Below, one piece after another: positions 57,030 through 64,000 of a stretch of DNA of 64,000 nt (positions are counted from its first letter, which is position 1; the number at the start of each line of letters is the position of its first letter). The notes under the pieces were generated by a model that was not told the origin of the DNA, did not search any database, and was given only the letters and a program-made list of their open reading frames with translations. The stretch is from assembly GCA_016719755.1 (NCBI GenBank), contig JADJYM010000004.1, forward strand, positions 412,686-476,685, in the 5' to 3' direction. Origin of the DNA: Novosphingobium sp. (lineage in GTDB: Bacteria > Pseudomonadota > Alphaproteobacteria > Sphingomonadales > Sphingomonadaceae). The position numbers and the translations under genes were made by a program.

Positions 57030-57632
57030 TCATAGCTCGATCGCGGCCAGAGGGGCGAGCAAGGTCCACACGACGCCCGAGACGGGAAATTCCAGCTCGG
57101 CACGGCCGCGCAAGCTGCGGCTCGCGGCCGTGCATATCAGCCGCGACCCAAAGCCCCGCCGCTCGGGCCTGACGACTGGCGGGCCGCCACGTTCGGTCCA
57201 TTGCATCCAAAGCTCGGCCTCGGTGCCCGATCCCAGCACTTTCCACGTCAGCTCGATCGTGCCTGTTTCGTTGGACAGCGCACCATATTTGATCGCGTTC
57301 GTCGCCAACTCGTGAAAGGCGAGGGTCAACGTCATCGCCGCCTTGGGGCCGATCGTGACCGTGGGGCCGTCGAGGCGAAGCCGCTCCGCGTAGAGAGTGA
57401 AGTGGCCCAGCGCATTTTCTGCGAGCGCGGGCAGGGGTGCCGCCTGCCAGTCGTGAGATAGAAGCTGCTCGGTCGCCTTGCCCAGCGCCGCCAATCGCTC
57501 GTCAATGGTCGATCGGGCGTCTTCGATCGAATCGGCCGCCTGCAAGCTCTGGCTGACAAGGGAGCGAACGACAGTGAGAATGTTCCTGAACCGATGCTCA
57601 AGCTCACGAATCCGGGTTTCAGTATCGACCAT
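57030..57632 (-). CDS. HWE-family sensor histidine kinase core, no sensor domain
   Basis: 200 aa. The phospho-acceptor ELEHRFRNILTVVRSLVSQS (His in EHRFRN), N-box AFHELATNAIKYGALSNETG, WTERGGPPV (the W-x-E box that names the family) and GFGSRLICTA form a bare HWE kinase. These kinases drive the alphaproteobacterial general stress response or act with light/PAS sensors; here no PAS domain is attached, so it needs a partner or acts as a phosphotransfer module. Divergent from a single-domain response regulator, its likely partner. Confidence 0.88.
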   Translation of the reverse strand: MVDTETRIRELEHRFRNILTVVRSLVSQSLQAADSIEDARSTIDERLAALGKATEQLLSHDWQAAPLPALAENALGHFTLYAERLRLDGPTVTIGPKAAMTLTLAFHELATNAIKYGALSNETGTIELTWKVLGSGTEAELWMQWTERGGPPVVRPERRGFGSRLICTAASRSLRGRAELEFPVSGVVWTLLAPLAAIEL

Positions 57633-57773
57633 AATTCTACGCGCCCCCTGCTCGGCTACTTAGATCAATGGACAGCCGAAGACGAACATTTTGCACCTCC
57701 GTGTGGAGCTACAGAGCCGGACGGCGCGTTGCTGGCTGGCCGGTGGAACGGCTGCGTAAGTGCTTGGTGCGAC

Positions 57774-58145
57774 ATGACTACACAAAGCGGAATCACCGGT
57801 CTTCGCGTGCTGATTGTTGAAGATGATTATTGGGTCGCGGCAACGCTGGTTGAGATAATATCCGATGCCGGTGCCGAAGTCCTCGGCCCTGTCGATTGCG
57901 TGCGGGACGCCCTCGCGGCGCTTGACTCATCGCCCCACGTCGCCAGCCTCGATGTGCAACTTGGCCTCGAAACCTCGTTCCCGATCGCGGACGAACTGGA
58001 CCGGCGCGGCGTGCCCTTCATCTTCGCCACGGGCACGGCCAGCATGATCCCGGCTGCCCACGCCTCACGCCCGACCTGCCACAAGCCCGCGTCGCGTGAG
58101 CTTCTGATCGGGGCGCTCTGCCGCGCGCTTGATGCTGCCTGCTAA
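57774..58145 (+). CDS. Single-domain response regulator (CheY/LovR-like)
   Basis: 123 aa. RVLIVEDDYWVAATLVEIIS has the acidic pair, and HVASLDVQLGLETSFPIADE the phospho-Asp in SLDVQL. FIFATGTASMIPAAHASRPT holds the switch Thr, and the Lys-Pro near CHKPASRE closes the fold. No output domain. Such regulators (LovR, SdrG-like) tune EcfG signalling by draining or passing phosphate. It is divergent from the HWE kinase, a classic pair arrangement. Confidence 0.85.
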   Translation: MTTQSGITGLRVLIVEDDYWVAATLVEIISDAGAEVLGPVDCVRDALAALDSSPHVASLDVQLGLETSFPIADELDRRGVPFIFATGTASMIPAAHASRPTCHKPASRELLIGALCRALDAAC

Positions 58146-58223
58146 GCCCCCGCCCGCCCTCGGACCTCGGGAACTTTTACCTTCTATTCCCGCTCCGGCA
58201 GCAAGCATCGGGTGGCTGCACAG

Positions 58224-58424
58224 TTATTCCCCCGGAGGGAACAGCCGCGCCTCAAGGGCAGCGGCTTCGGCGCGTTGCTGTTCGGGGGACTTGTCCTCGG
58301 CCGCGTCGAGCGCCGCTTGAAGGTGCACGGCGACATTGCCGCGCTCGTCGGCCTTGTCGAGCGAAGCCATCGCCCTCTTCATGAGGCTGATCGCAGTCGC
58401 GATCTCCTGTGCCCGCTCGTCCAT
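58224..58424 (-). CDS. Small hypothetical helical protein, 66 aa
   Basis: MDERAQEIATAISLMKRAMA with SLDKADERGNVAVHLQAALD, ending AAALEARLFPPGE. A strong ribosome site (AGGAGAGG) precedes the ATG. Two amphipathic helices are predicted. Small proteins of this style are common next to stress regulators in sphingomonads, but I know no function. Confidence 0.65.
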   Translation of the reverse strand: MDERAQEIATAISLMKRAMASLDKADERGNVAVHLQAALDAAEDKSPEQQRAEAAALEARLFPPGE

Positions 58425-58512
58425 GCGCCTCTCCTGCGAAGGAATGTGAACTGTAGCCGTCCGCGAAAGCTCCGCCCATCGCTCGGATGAGCCCCGTCCG
58501 GCTGCTCGCCCG

Positions 58513-59428
58513 TCATGTGGCCTCCATCACCCGGAGCCTGGACGGAACAGGGGTGTCCCGGTCTCGACCGGTCGTTCCGCGGCCGATCTCTACGGCGTTC
58601 TTCCCGGCGCGCTTGACCGCGTACATGAGCTGATCGACCGCGTGCATCAACGAGGGTTCGTCACGCGGGGTATCAGGGTGAATCAGCAGCGCGCCCATGC
58701 TGCACGTCACCGGATGAGACGTGTCGGCCAGAACCGATGACAGGCGCTTGTGGAGCGAGCGGGCGAAATACACCCCTTCCTCGGCCGAATGGACGGGAAG
58801 CAAAAAGGCGAACTCGTCGCCGCCGATCCGGCCGAAATCGTCCTCGCGCCGGATGGTCTTCCGTGCGCCCTGCGCGAAGGCGCGCAGCACCTCGTCGCCG
58901 GCAACATGGCCGTGGCGGTTATTGATGCCCTTGAAATCGTCGAGATCGAGGATCGCGAGCAGGAAGGTTTGCCGGGCAGGCACCGCTAGATCGAGACGAT
59001 CGATCACGCGCTCGCGGAACGTCTCCTTGTTGAGGGCATCGGTCATGCGGTCGCGCGCCGCCAGGTGGTGCTCCCGATCGAACGAGCGGCGAAAGCTGAG
59101 AACAATGGCGGCGACGAAAACATACGTGACGCGCGCACGGCCATCCGCGCCCCTAACAGGGCGGGGAGAGCCTTGGCAGCTCGGCAAGATGCGGCACGAC
59201 AGTGAGGACCGCCGCAACGATCGCCACCAGATAGCCAGCACGGCTGCCCAGCGCCCAGCAGGCGGCGCAGACAATCGGGATATAGAGTGGCGCGAGACCT
59301 ATCCGGGGAAAATGTGCGTCCGCCAGCGCCAGCGCCGTGACGCTGAGGAGGATCGCGAACCATGCGCGTTCGCGTGGCAGGGAATGAAGACGATCGGCGA
59401 GGCGGCCGACAGGCAGATGACTATTCAC
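58513..59428 (-). pseudogene. Membrane-anchored diguanylate cyclase (GGDEF), frameshifted after the membrane part
   Basis: N-terminal part MNSHLPVGRLADRLHSLPRE has about four hydrophobic segments. It changes frame near 59150-59170; the downstream frame continues TYVFVAAIVLSFRRSFDREH into the GGDEF domain DALNKETFRERVIDRLDLAV, LLAILDLDDFKGINNRHGHV and DDFGRIGGDEFAFLLPVHSA. The active site GGDEF is intact, and RRED five residues before it is an inhibitory I-site for c-di-GMP. If the frame break is an artefact, this makes c-di-GMP at the membrane. No EAL domain. Confidence 0.8.
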
Positions 59429-59735
59429 GCATGTCCTACTCGGTCAAAAGGTTCTCCAAGCTCATTCCCGCCCCAAGTGTTCCTGTGCAGCCGGCGGCAC
59501 GCCCCATTTCGGAGACGTGCCGGCCACTGAACCGGGTGTTGGAAACCTGAAACACGTCAGGCGCGGACGCCTTTGGCCGGGTGGCTTGGACATGCGCGCC
59601 CGCCACCCGGTCGATGAAGCTCGACCGGCTCGTGTTTCAGGAGGTTTCCACGCCTCCACCCGCGTCTCCGCAGGTGCGCGCACGCTACCGGCAAACCGTT
59701 AAGAAAAGCAACAAGCCGACAGGCAACATCGCAGA
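59429..59735. other. 307-bp gap between GGDEF and ECF sigma genes
   Basis: No gene is supported. The stretch contains the branched inverted-repeat element at 59540-59650 (separate entry). The remainder would hold the GGDEF promoter on the minus strand; no clear -35/-10 pair was recognised. Confidence 0.5.
59540..59650. repeat. Branched inverted-repeat (cloverleaf-like) element
   Basis: Outer arms TGGAAACC+TGAAACACG (59540-59556) and CGTGTTTCA+GGA+GGTTTCCA (59631-59650) pair over 17 bp with a 3-base bulge. Inside are three small hairpins: AGGCG/CGCCT (59559-59572), CCGGGTGGC/GCCACCCGG (59577-59610) and GGTCGA/TCGACC (59609-59626, partly competing). It could be a structured RNA 5' of the GGDEF gene, a double terminator or a REP/MITE-like palindrome. 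Confidence 0.55.
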
Positions 59736-60368
59736 TCAGCCGATCTTGACGCCCCGCCAGTCCCGCTTTTTCCGCAGGTGGATGGGCCGCTTGGTCACTG
59801 ACGCGGGCGTATCACGGCCGGTCCTGTCGGCCAGCAACGGCGTCGATCGCTCCTCGATGAGGGCGCGCAGCCGGGTCCGCCCGCGTGCGATGCGGCTCTT
59901 GAACGTGCCTGCTGCAATGCCGAGTTGCGCCGCTCCGTCCTCGATGGACACGCCTTGGCTCGCCAGCAGCACCGCCTCGCGCTGGTGAGGCGGAAGTTCG
60001 CTGAGCGCCCAATCCGTGTCACGCAGCCAGATGGCAAGGCTCTGGGTCTCGTCCACCTTCAGCATCCGGTCGCGTGCATCCTCGGGCAGGTCGGCGTGAA
60101 AGCGGGCGCGGCGACGTCCCGTGAGAAAGCTGTTCTTCATCACGGTCCGCGCCCAAGCGGCGAGGCTTGTTCCCGCCGTGAAGCTGGCGCGCGCGGTCCA
60201 GCACCGAAGCATGGTGTCCTGCAAGAGGTCGTCGGCGTCGGCGCCGCCTCCGGTCAGTCGCCGGGCATAGGCGCTAAGCGCGGCTGCCTGCTCAAGCAAC
60301 GCGGCGCCGAATTCATCGTCGGGCATGGCGATCAGCACGGGAACGCGGGCAGGCGCAGTGGGCGGCAT
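59736..60368 (-). CDS. ECF-type RNA polymerase sigma factor
   Basis: ~210 aa. Region 2: AYARRLTGGGADADDLLQDT and LRCWTARASFTAGTSLAAWA. Region 4: WALSELPPHQREAVLLASQG, ISIEDGAAQ-type HTH (VSIEDGAAQLGIAAGTFKSR) and IARGRTRLRALIEE. The R2/R4 wording is close to EcfG-like factors of the general stress response, but no PhyR or NepR lies adjacent. A basic C-terminal tail (PIHLRKKRDW) is unusual. ATG at 60368 (MPPTAP) follows GGAGAATGAG; a TTG ten codons upstream is less likely. Confidence 0.85.
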   Translation of the reverse strand: MPPTAPARVPVLIAMPDDEFGAALLEQAAALSAYARRLTGGGADADDLLQDTMLRCWTARASFTAGTSLAAWARTVMKNSFLTGRRRARFHADLPEDARDRMLKVDETQSLAIWLRDTDWALSELPPHQREAVLLASQGVSIEDGAAQLGIAAGTFKSRIARGRTRLRALIEERSTPLLADRTGRDTPASVTKRPIHLRKKRDWRGVKIG

Positions 60369-60526
60369 CTCATTCTCCGGCAGGCTTCTCCTGCTCAAAG
60401 CGATATAGGATGCCCGCCCCGACGATGTTGCCGGCCAGACCGCTTCAAGGCCCGCTTCGTCCCGTCTCGGTCGATCAGGCCTCCATCCGTGCTATAAGGC
60501 TCCCATATCGCAATCGGAGAGAGACG

Positions 60527-60837
60527 ATGGAGCGGCTGTTTCCGCGCGCCTTGATAGCGTGCATTCGTGAGGCTCGCGCGCCGACACCGCAGGAGCTTGC
60601 ATCGATGGCCGAAAAGATCTGGCGCGAGGCTTTCCCGGAGCGCCCATTTCGACGCGAGCGCGCCATGAACATCGCCGCCGTAGCGCTCACAGGCGAATGC
60701 CCGACGCGCGACGCACCGCCGGTATCCTGTCCTGCGGAACCATTTTCAGCGAGAATGCGGAGCGCTACGGTAAGCCGATGGTCGTCGGGACTGTCGAGAG
60801 GATGCGCCGCTTGAGCCGGCAAACATGCTGGCCGTAG
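60527..60837 (+). pseudogene. Small hypothetical protein, probable one-base frameshift
   Basis: MERLFPRALIACIREARAPT has CGGAGAGAGACG before its ATG. Up to VALTGEC the frame is clear; then the better continuation lies in another frame: DARRTAGILSCGTIFSENAE, RYGKPMVVGTVERMRRLS and a TAG at 60835-60837. One extra C in the run 60700-60702 would join them into ~103 aa. The alternative is that the 95-aa ORF ending at 60814 is the product. Family not recognised; divergent from the sigma gene. Confidence 0.5.
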
Positions 60838-60884
60838 CACCGGCTGTTTCTTCAAGCGGCCAGCGGGCCGCTGACGGTGGCGGC

Positions 60885-61169
60885 TCAAATCTTGGCGATC
60901 ATCAGCTCATAAGGCACCCCGATCCGCGTCTCGGCGGTTCCGCGCCGCCGCAGGATCGTAGCGATATGGCGGTCGGCCGCCGCGCGATCGGCGAAGGCGT
61001 GCCGCTGGGCTTGGCCGTGTGCCCCGATCCGGCCCCAGCGGGCTTCGACAACGATCATGCCGAAAAGATCGAGGCTCACGGAAATGCTGTAGCGCCGGCG
61101 GATGTTGCGCGCCGGATCGAGCGCCACCCGCTCGATCGGTTCGGGCAGGGAAAGGTTCGCGCCATTCAT
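60885..61169 (-). CDS. WGR-domain protein
   Basis: 94 aa, MNGANLSLPEPIERVALDPA then RRRYSISVSLDLFGMIVVEA and RWGRIGAHGQAQRHAFADRA: W-G-R followed by G and a Q is the WGR signature, a DNA-end/nucleic-acid-binding module best known from PARPs and MolR. Here the domain is alone. Small WGR proteins are frequent in alphaproteobacterial accessory DNA, often near sigma or repair genes; the role is unknown. ATG at 61169 is chosen; a longer frame starts at 61223. Confidence 0.78.
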   Translation of the reverse strand: MNGANLSLPEPIERVALDPARNIRRRYSISVSLDLFGMIVVEARWGRIGAHGQAQRHAFADRAAADRHIATILRRRGTAETRIGVPYELMIAKI

Positions 61170-61265
61170 GGCGCGGAGCCTACAAAACAACGGCTCCAAA
61201 GTCCGGCGACTTTCCTGAATCAATGACGCGCCGGTGATTCAGGAAATCGATGGTTCCTCGCATTG

Positions 61266-61799
61266 TTACCTCGTGTGCGGGAGTTCACGTCGCTTCTGAC
61301 GCTGTTCGAACCAGGTGGTGAATGCCGACTGAGTGCAAACGTCCAAGGGTTCGTAGGTGCCAGGCGCAACGCGCCGAAACAGCATGGGGCCGGTCCGAAC
61401 GGCGCTTCGGCCGAGAGAAACCTGGCAGCTATTCCCCGTCATCCCGCAGCGGCCTCCTATGTTCATCACCGGACTGGTGCGGATGCGGATTGGCCCCGAG
61501 GCGCGGCCCTTCATGATCCGGATAACGCGCGCGGGGCGGCTCTGCTCGATCTGCTGCCCGGGCCTGAACCACGGTCGCGCTCGTCCGTCCGACCCGCACC
61601 AGAAGCTGCGCGGTGCCGTCACCGGCGCCCGCCCTATCTCCAACTCACCAACAAGATCGGCTTTGGCGAACGCCGCGCGTCCCGCTGCCTCAATGTTGTC
61701 GGGCAGGATGCACGAACACGCCAGGGCGGACGCGGGCGCGCTCAACGCCGCACCGGCCAGGGCCGTGCCGATCGCTCGGAAAAGCGATACCATCATCAT
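61266..61799 (-). CDS. Secreted TIMP/netrin-like (NTR) protein with N-terminal CSC
   Basis: 177 aa. Signal peptide AIGTALAGAALSAPASALA, cut to give mature CSCILPDNIEAAGRAAFAKA then DLVGELEIG. A mature N-terminus C-x-C, a Pro, then A-F-x-x-A-D-L-V is the start of tissue inhibitors of metalloproteinases and related NTR domains, where the free Cys1 amine binds the protease zinc. Further Cys (FWCGSD, GRCGMTGNSCQVS, DVCTQ) could form disulfides. Fold assignment is by motif only. It lies 48 bp downstream of a serpin gene on the same strand. Confidence 0.55.
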   Translation of the reverse strand: MMMVSLFRAIGTALAGAALSAPASALACSCILPDNIEAAGRAAFAKADLVGELEIGRAPVTAPRSFWCGSDGRARPWFRPGQQIEQSRPARVIRIMKGRASGPIRIRTSPVMNIGGRCGMTGNSCQVSLGRSAVRTGPMLFRRVAPGTYEPLDVCTQSAFTTWFEQRQKRRELPHTR

Positions 61800-61847
61800 G
61801 CCGGGAGGCTATGCTAGCACGGCTGAACGGAGCATGCCCTTGTGCGC

Positions 61848-63140
61848 CTAGGGAATCGCGGTCGGATCGGCGATGCGCCCGAAAACCAGCACCGCGCCGC
61901 TCTTCCGGTCGCGCAAGGTAACGAGGAAGGGGCGATCGACCACCATCTCCGGCACCTTGGGCTCCATCCGCGCACTGGTCACGACGATCTTCACTGCGGT
62001 CGCCGCCGCTGCCTCGGTGCCCTCCTCATCGACACGCAGGAAGGTCGCGTGCGCCACGTCATCGATCGCCAGGCGCGCACCGCTGGCGATTCCCGACAGG
62101 TCCGCACGCTGCTGGTCAAAGGCGCTTGGCATTCCCGCTGCGATCAGCGCTGCCTTCACGCTCTCATCGAACCTGGCTTCGAAGCGGGGCAGAATGATCC
62201 GCATCTCGCGCGCCTGCTCCGCTGCCAGGTCGAAACGATCATTGCCGCCCTGCTCGCCGGCGAAGAAATCGACCCCCTTCATCTCGCGCTCCCAACGGCG
62301 CAGGGTCGCCGTGTCGCGCGGCAGGAAGATTTCCATCACGAAGCTGCCATCGCCGCCATAAGGCAGGGCAATCGCCTCTCCCTCATGGGTCTCGCGATAG
62401 TCGAACCGGCCTATCCGCTTCATCATCGTGATCGGAATGCGCGTGCCGTCGCCACGCGTGAAGGTCCGCGTTTCCGTCTCCTCGAACGGCACCTGCCACT
62501 TTGCCTTGAAGTAAAGCGCGTTGGTCAGCACAGCGGCGGTGTCATCTCCGAAGCCGCTCGGAGAGACGATCTCCGAAATCCTACCCTTCGTCTCGCGCGA
62601 GACCCAGCCATTGATCCGTGCGGCCGCTCCGGTGGGATCACCGGCATAATCGACCGTTTCCGGAGCCGCCCCGAAGCCGGAGCGCGCCTCGGCGACATAC
62701 TCGCCCCGGATCGGCAATCCCTTTGCCAGCCATAGCGCGTTCGCGATGCCGAGCGTGGTATCGGCATTGCCGGTATCGCTGAGCTGGGCATTATAGGCTC
62801 TGATAGGCACGGCCGCATTCGGGACCGAAGGCCAGTCCAGAACGCGCCCGATCTCGTCGCGTGTGACACCTCGCGCACCGAGGTAAGCAAGCCCCAGGCC
62901 CTGTGACAGACTGACCGGGGAGATGAACAGATTGGCGTTTGCATCGGCCGTCGCTGCCAAGTGCGGGTAGACCTTGGCGGTCATCACCGCCGCACCATAA
63001 GTTAGCGCCCAAGGCGTGACCTCGCTTCGCGCCGATGGCCCGGGAGGAGACCTGCCGAACTTGGGTGCCGGAGCGCTTGTCACGCAGCCACCAAGCGCCA
63101 GGCTCACGAGAAACGGGAATGACAAGGCTGCTTTACGCAT
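61848..63140 (-). CDS. Serpin-family protease inhibitor, lipoprotein
   Basis: 430 aa. Signal with lipobox SLALGGC (Cys19): membrane-anchored. Serpin landmarks: NLFISPVSLSQGLGLAYLGA, NALYFKAKWQVPFEETETRT, MMKRIGRFDYRETHEGEAIA and the hinge FLRVDEEGTEAAAATAV, whose P15-P9 Gly-Thr-Glu-Ala4 pattern is that of inhibitory serpins. The end RPFLVTLRDRKSGAVLVFGR is standard. Counting from the hinge puts Thr-Ser at P1-P1' (VVT-SAR); this is a prediction. Bacterial serpins are uncommon. Operon with DUF1971 (10 bp upstream) and the TIMP-like gene. Confidence 0.92.
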   Translation of the reverse strand: MRKAALSFPFLVSLALGGCVTSAPAPKFGRSPPGPSARSEVTPWALTYGAAVMTAKVYPHLAATADANANLFISPVSLSQGLGLAYLGARGVTRDEIGRVLDWPSVPNAAVPIRAYNAQLSDTGNADTTLGIANALWLAKGLPIRGEYVAEARSGFGAAPETVDYAGDPTGAAARINGWVSRETKGRISEIVSPSGFGDDTAAVLTNALYFKAKWQVPFEETETRTFTRGDGTRIPITMMKRIGRFDYRETHEGEAIALPYGGDGSFVMEIFLPRDTATLRRWEREMKGVDFFAGEQGGNDRFDLAAEQAREMRIILPRFEARFDESVKAALIAAGMPSAFDQQRADLSGIASGARLAIDDVAHATFLRVDEEGTEAAAATAVKIVVTSARMEPKVPEMVVDRPFLVTLRDRKSGAVLVFGRIADPTAIP

Positions 63141-63150
63141 GGCTCTCTCC

Positions 63151-63420
63151 CTAGAGGCTTGGCCGCTGATCGTAGAAATCGACCTGCATCCGCATGGCTC
63201 CGAGCGGTTCCACGAAATGCGGCTGTTCCGGTAGAACCAGCCTTGGCCGATCGGGTGTAAGGATCACCTCGGAGGCAGGGTCGAGACAGGTGAGCTTCAA
63301 TCTCCCCTCGATGACCCGGATCACGCCCCACACACCGGCCTTGGTGCGATGCTCGGAGCGCAAGGCAGCGGGCAATGTGGCCTCATCGAATATGGGTGTC
63401 GAGCGGTAGGGAATCGCCAT
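63151..63420 (-). CDS. DUF1971 domain protein (tellurite-resistance TehB-N-like)
   Basis: 89 aa, MAIPYRSTPIFDEATLPAAL with HRTKAGVWGVIRVIEGRLKL and PEQPHFVEPLGAMRMQVDFY: the small cupin-like DUF1971, also found in front of TehB methyltransferases. Alone it has no known activity. Start MAIPYR overlaps the end of the upstream gene, so it is translated in series with it. Head of the serpin/TIMP-like group. Confidence 0.8.
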   Translation of the reverse strand: MAIPYRSTPIFDEATLPAALRSEHRTKAGVWGVIRVIEGRLKLTCLDPASEVILTPDRPRLVLPEQPHFVEPLGAMRMQVDFYDQRPSL

Positions 63421-64000
63421 TACCTCTTCACTCCTACCTGGACCGTGCATCGCACCGGCTGATCCGCCTTCCTTGCAGCTTGCCGGCATCCTTCGATCTT
63501 TTCACGATTGTCGCGCAGCAACCTGTCGGCCGCGACGATCGCCTCCCAGCTCGGCTGCGACGCACTCGCCATCAGATGCTGCCCGGCATCCCACGGTGTC
63601 GCTTCGGCAAGAACCCGCGTCGCCATGCGTTCGGGCCATTGCCAGCTCGCCGGCACGATCTCGCGCGCCACCAGACCGGGCAGGAAGGACCATAGCAGGA
63701 TGCCGATAAGCAACCCGCCCAGCCCGAACCATAGCTGTCGGTCCTTCTGGTCTCGTGCCGTGTGCGCGGAATGAACCACGCCGCGCAGTTCGCGCGCATG
63801 CTGCTTCATCTCGTCGGTGGCGGCTGCGAGCGCTGCATGGTCGGCGCTGCGCAGCTCGACCGCCGCGCGGTTGATCTGCGCCGCCATCTGGGCAGGCGTC
63901 ATCGCCAGCGCCGGCGACTTCACGATGGCCGTCGCGATCTGATCGAGCCGCCCGTTGGTGCTCTCCAGCCCTTGCGCGATATGCCCCAACGTCTCGGAAT
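63420..64000 (-). CDS. DUF6118-like membrane protein, partial (runs off the right edge)
   Basis: The frame is open to the window end, so the start is outside. Visible: SNGRLDQIATAIVKSPALAM-like region (TNGRLDQIATAIVKSPALAM), a helical stretch ADHAALAAATDEMKQHAREL, one membrane helix LWFGLGGLLIGILLWSFLPG, and the end AADRLLRDNREKIEGCRQAA. The single helix, coil and C-terminal RDNREKIEGCR fit DUF6118, a family linked with mobilisation regions in sphingomonads. Its presence suggests plasmid or integrative DNA. Confidence 0.5.
   Translation of the reverse strand, partial: SETLGHIAQGLESTNGRLDQIATAIVKSPALAMTPAQMAAQINRAAVELRSADHAALAAATDEMKQHARELRGVVHSAHTARDQKDRQLWFGLGGLLIGILLWSFLPGLVAREIVPASWQWPERMATRVLAEATPWDAGQHLMASASQPSWEAIVAADRLLRDNREKIEGCRQAARKADQPVRCTVQVGVKR

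Overview
The window looks like chromosome (plus acquired DNA) of a sphingomonad alphaproteobacterium (Sphingomonadaceae/Erythrobacteraceae type). I infer this from high GC, a DUF1465/RcdA-type CtrA-proteolysis adaptor, paired DUF465 (YdcH) proteins, an EI-Ntr PtsP, TonB receptors, an HWE-type kinase, and a catabolic cluster of a kind common in this order. No 16S or other marker is present, so genus is not assigned.

Region 1 (1-26.7 kb) is ordinary core chromosome: a DsbA-like isomerase end, tilS, a CpoB/YbgF periplasmic protein, a RodZ-like HTH membrane protein, ptsP, two YdcH proteins, rcdA-like, an MBL-fold hydrolase with a DUF4230 protein, nadA, a universal stress protein, a DUF885 protein, an EamA exporter, an old-yellow-enzyme reductase with a CitE-like lyase, lipB, a methyltransferase, an MFS transporter, arsC, a Fur-boxed siderophore receptor, an orphan [2Fe-2S] subunit, a class II aldolase and a second TonB receptor. 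Several of these genes carry single-base indels, mostly in G/C homopolymers, which suggests sequence error as much as real decay.

Region 2 (26.87-32.5 kb) starts with a 3' fragment of tRNA-Gly(GCC) beside a P4-type tyrosine integrase, so it is read as one end of a genomic island. Its cargo is a compact operon (DUF6932 nucleotidyltransferase-like protein, XRE+ImmA/IrrE protein, Beta-family protein) behind a perfect inverted repeat, converging on an sce7726-family gene and a Cys-pair protein. This is the best candidate for an under-described defence or toxin-antitoxin-like system.

Region 3 (32.6-42.7 kb) is an IS21 element and then a catabolic cluster: GST, FAD-linked oxidase (with a nonsense codon), a truncated paralogue, a GPH-type transporter, an acyl-CoA synthetase and a divergent AraC/OruR regulator. 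Two intergenic regions share a motif of about 30 bp that could be its operator. Organisation resembles sphingomonad uptake/oxidation/CoA-activation operons; the substrate cannot be read from sequence.

Region 4 (42.7-54.1 kb) is a mobile-element pile-up: IS6, IS3, a beheaded katE catalase, a BLUF photoreceptor with a broken flavoprotein, a second IS21, and a decayed Tn3-family transposon (tnpA, res-like dyads, tnpR) that has beheaded an nnrS gene.

Region 5 (54.1-64 kb) is a stress-related block: NnrS remnant, CopD-like membrane protein and Vitreoscilla-type haemoglobin (NO/oxygen theme); PRC-barrel gene with an EcfG-like promoter; HWE kinase with divergent single-domain response regulator; GGDEF cyclase; ECF sigma factor; a branched dyad element; and a WGR-domain protein. 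It closes with an operon that pairs a serpin lipoprotein with a secreted TIMP/netrin-like protein, next to DUF1971 and DUF6118-like genes at the right edge.
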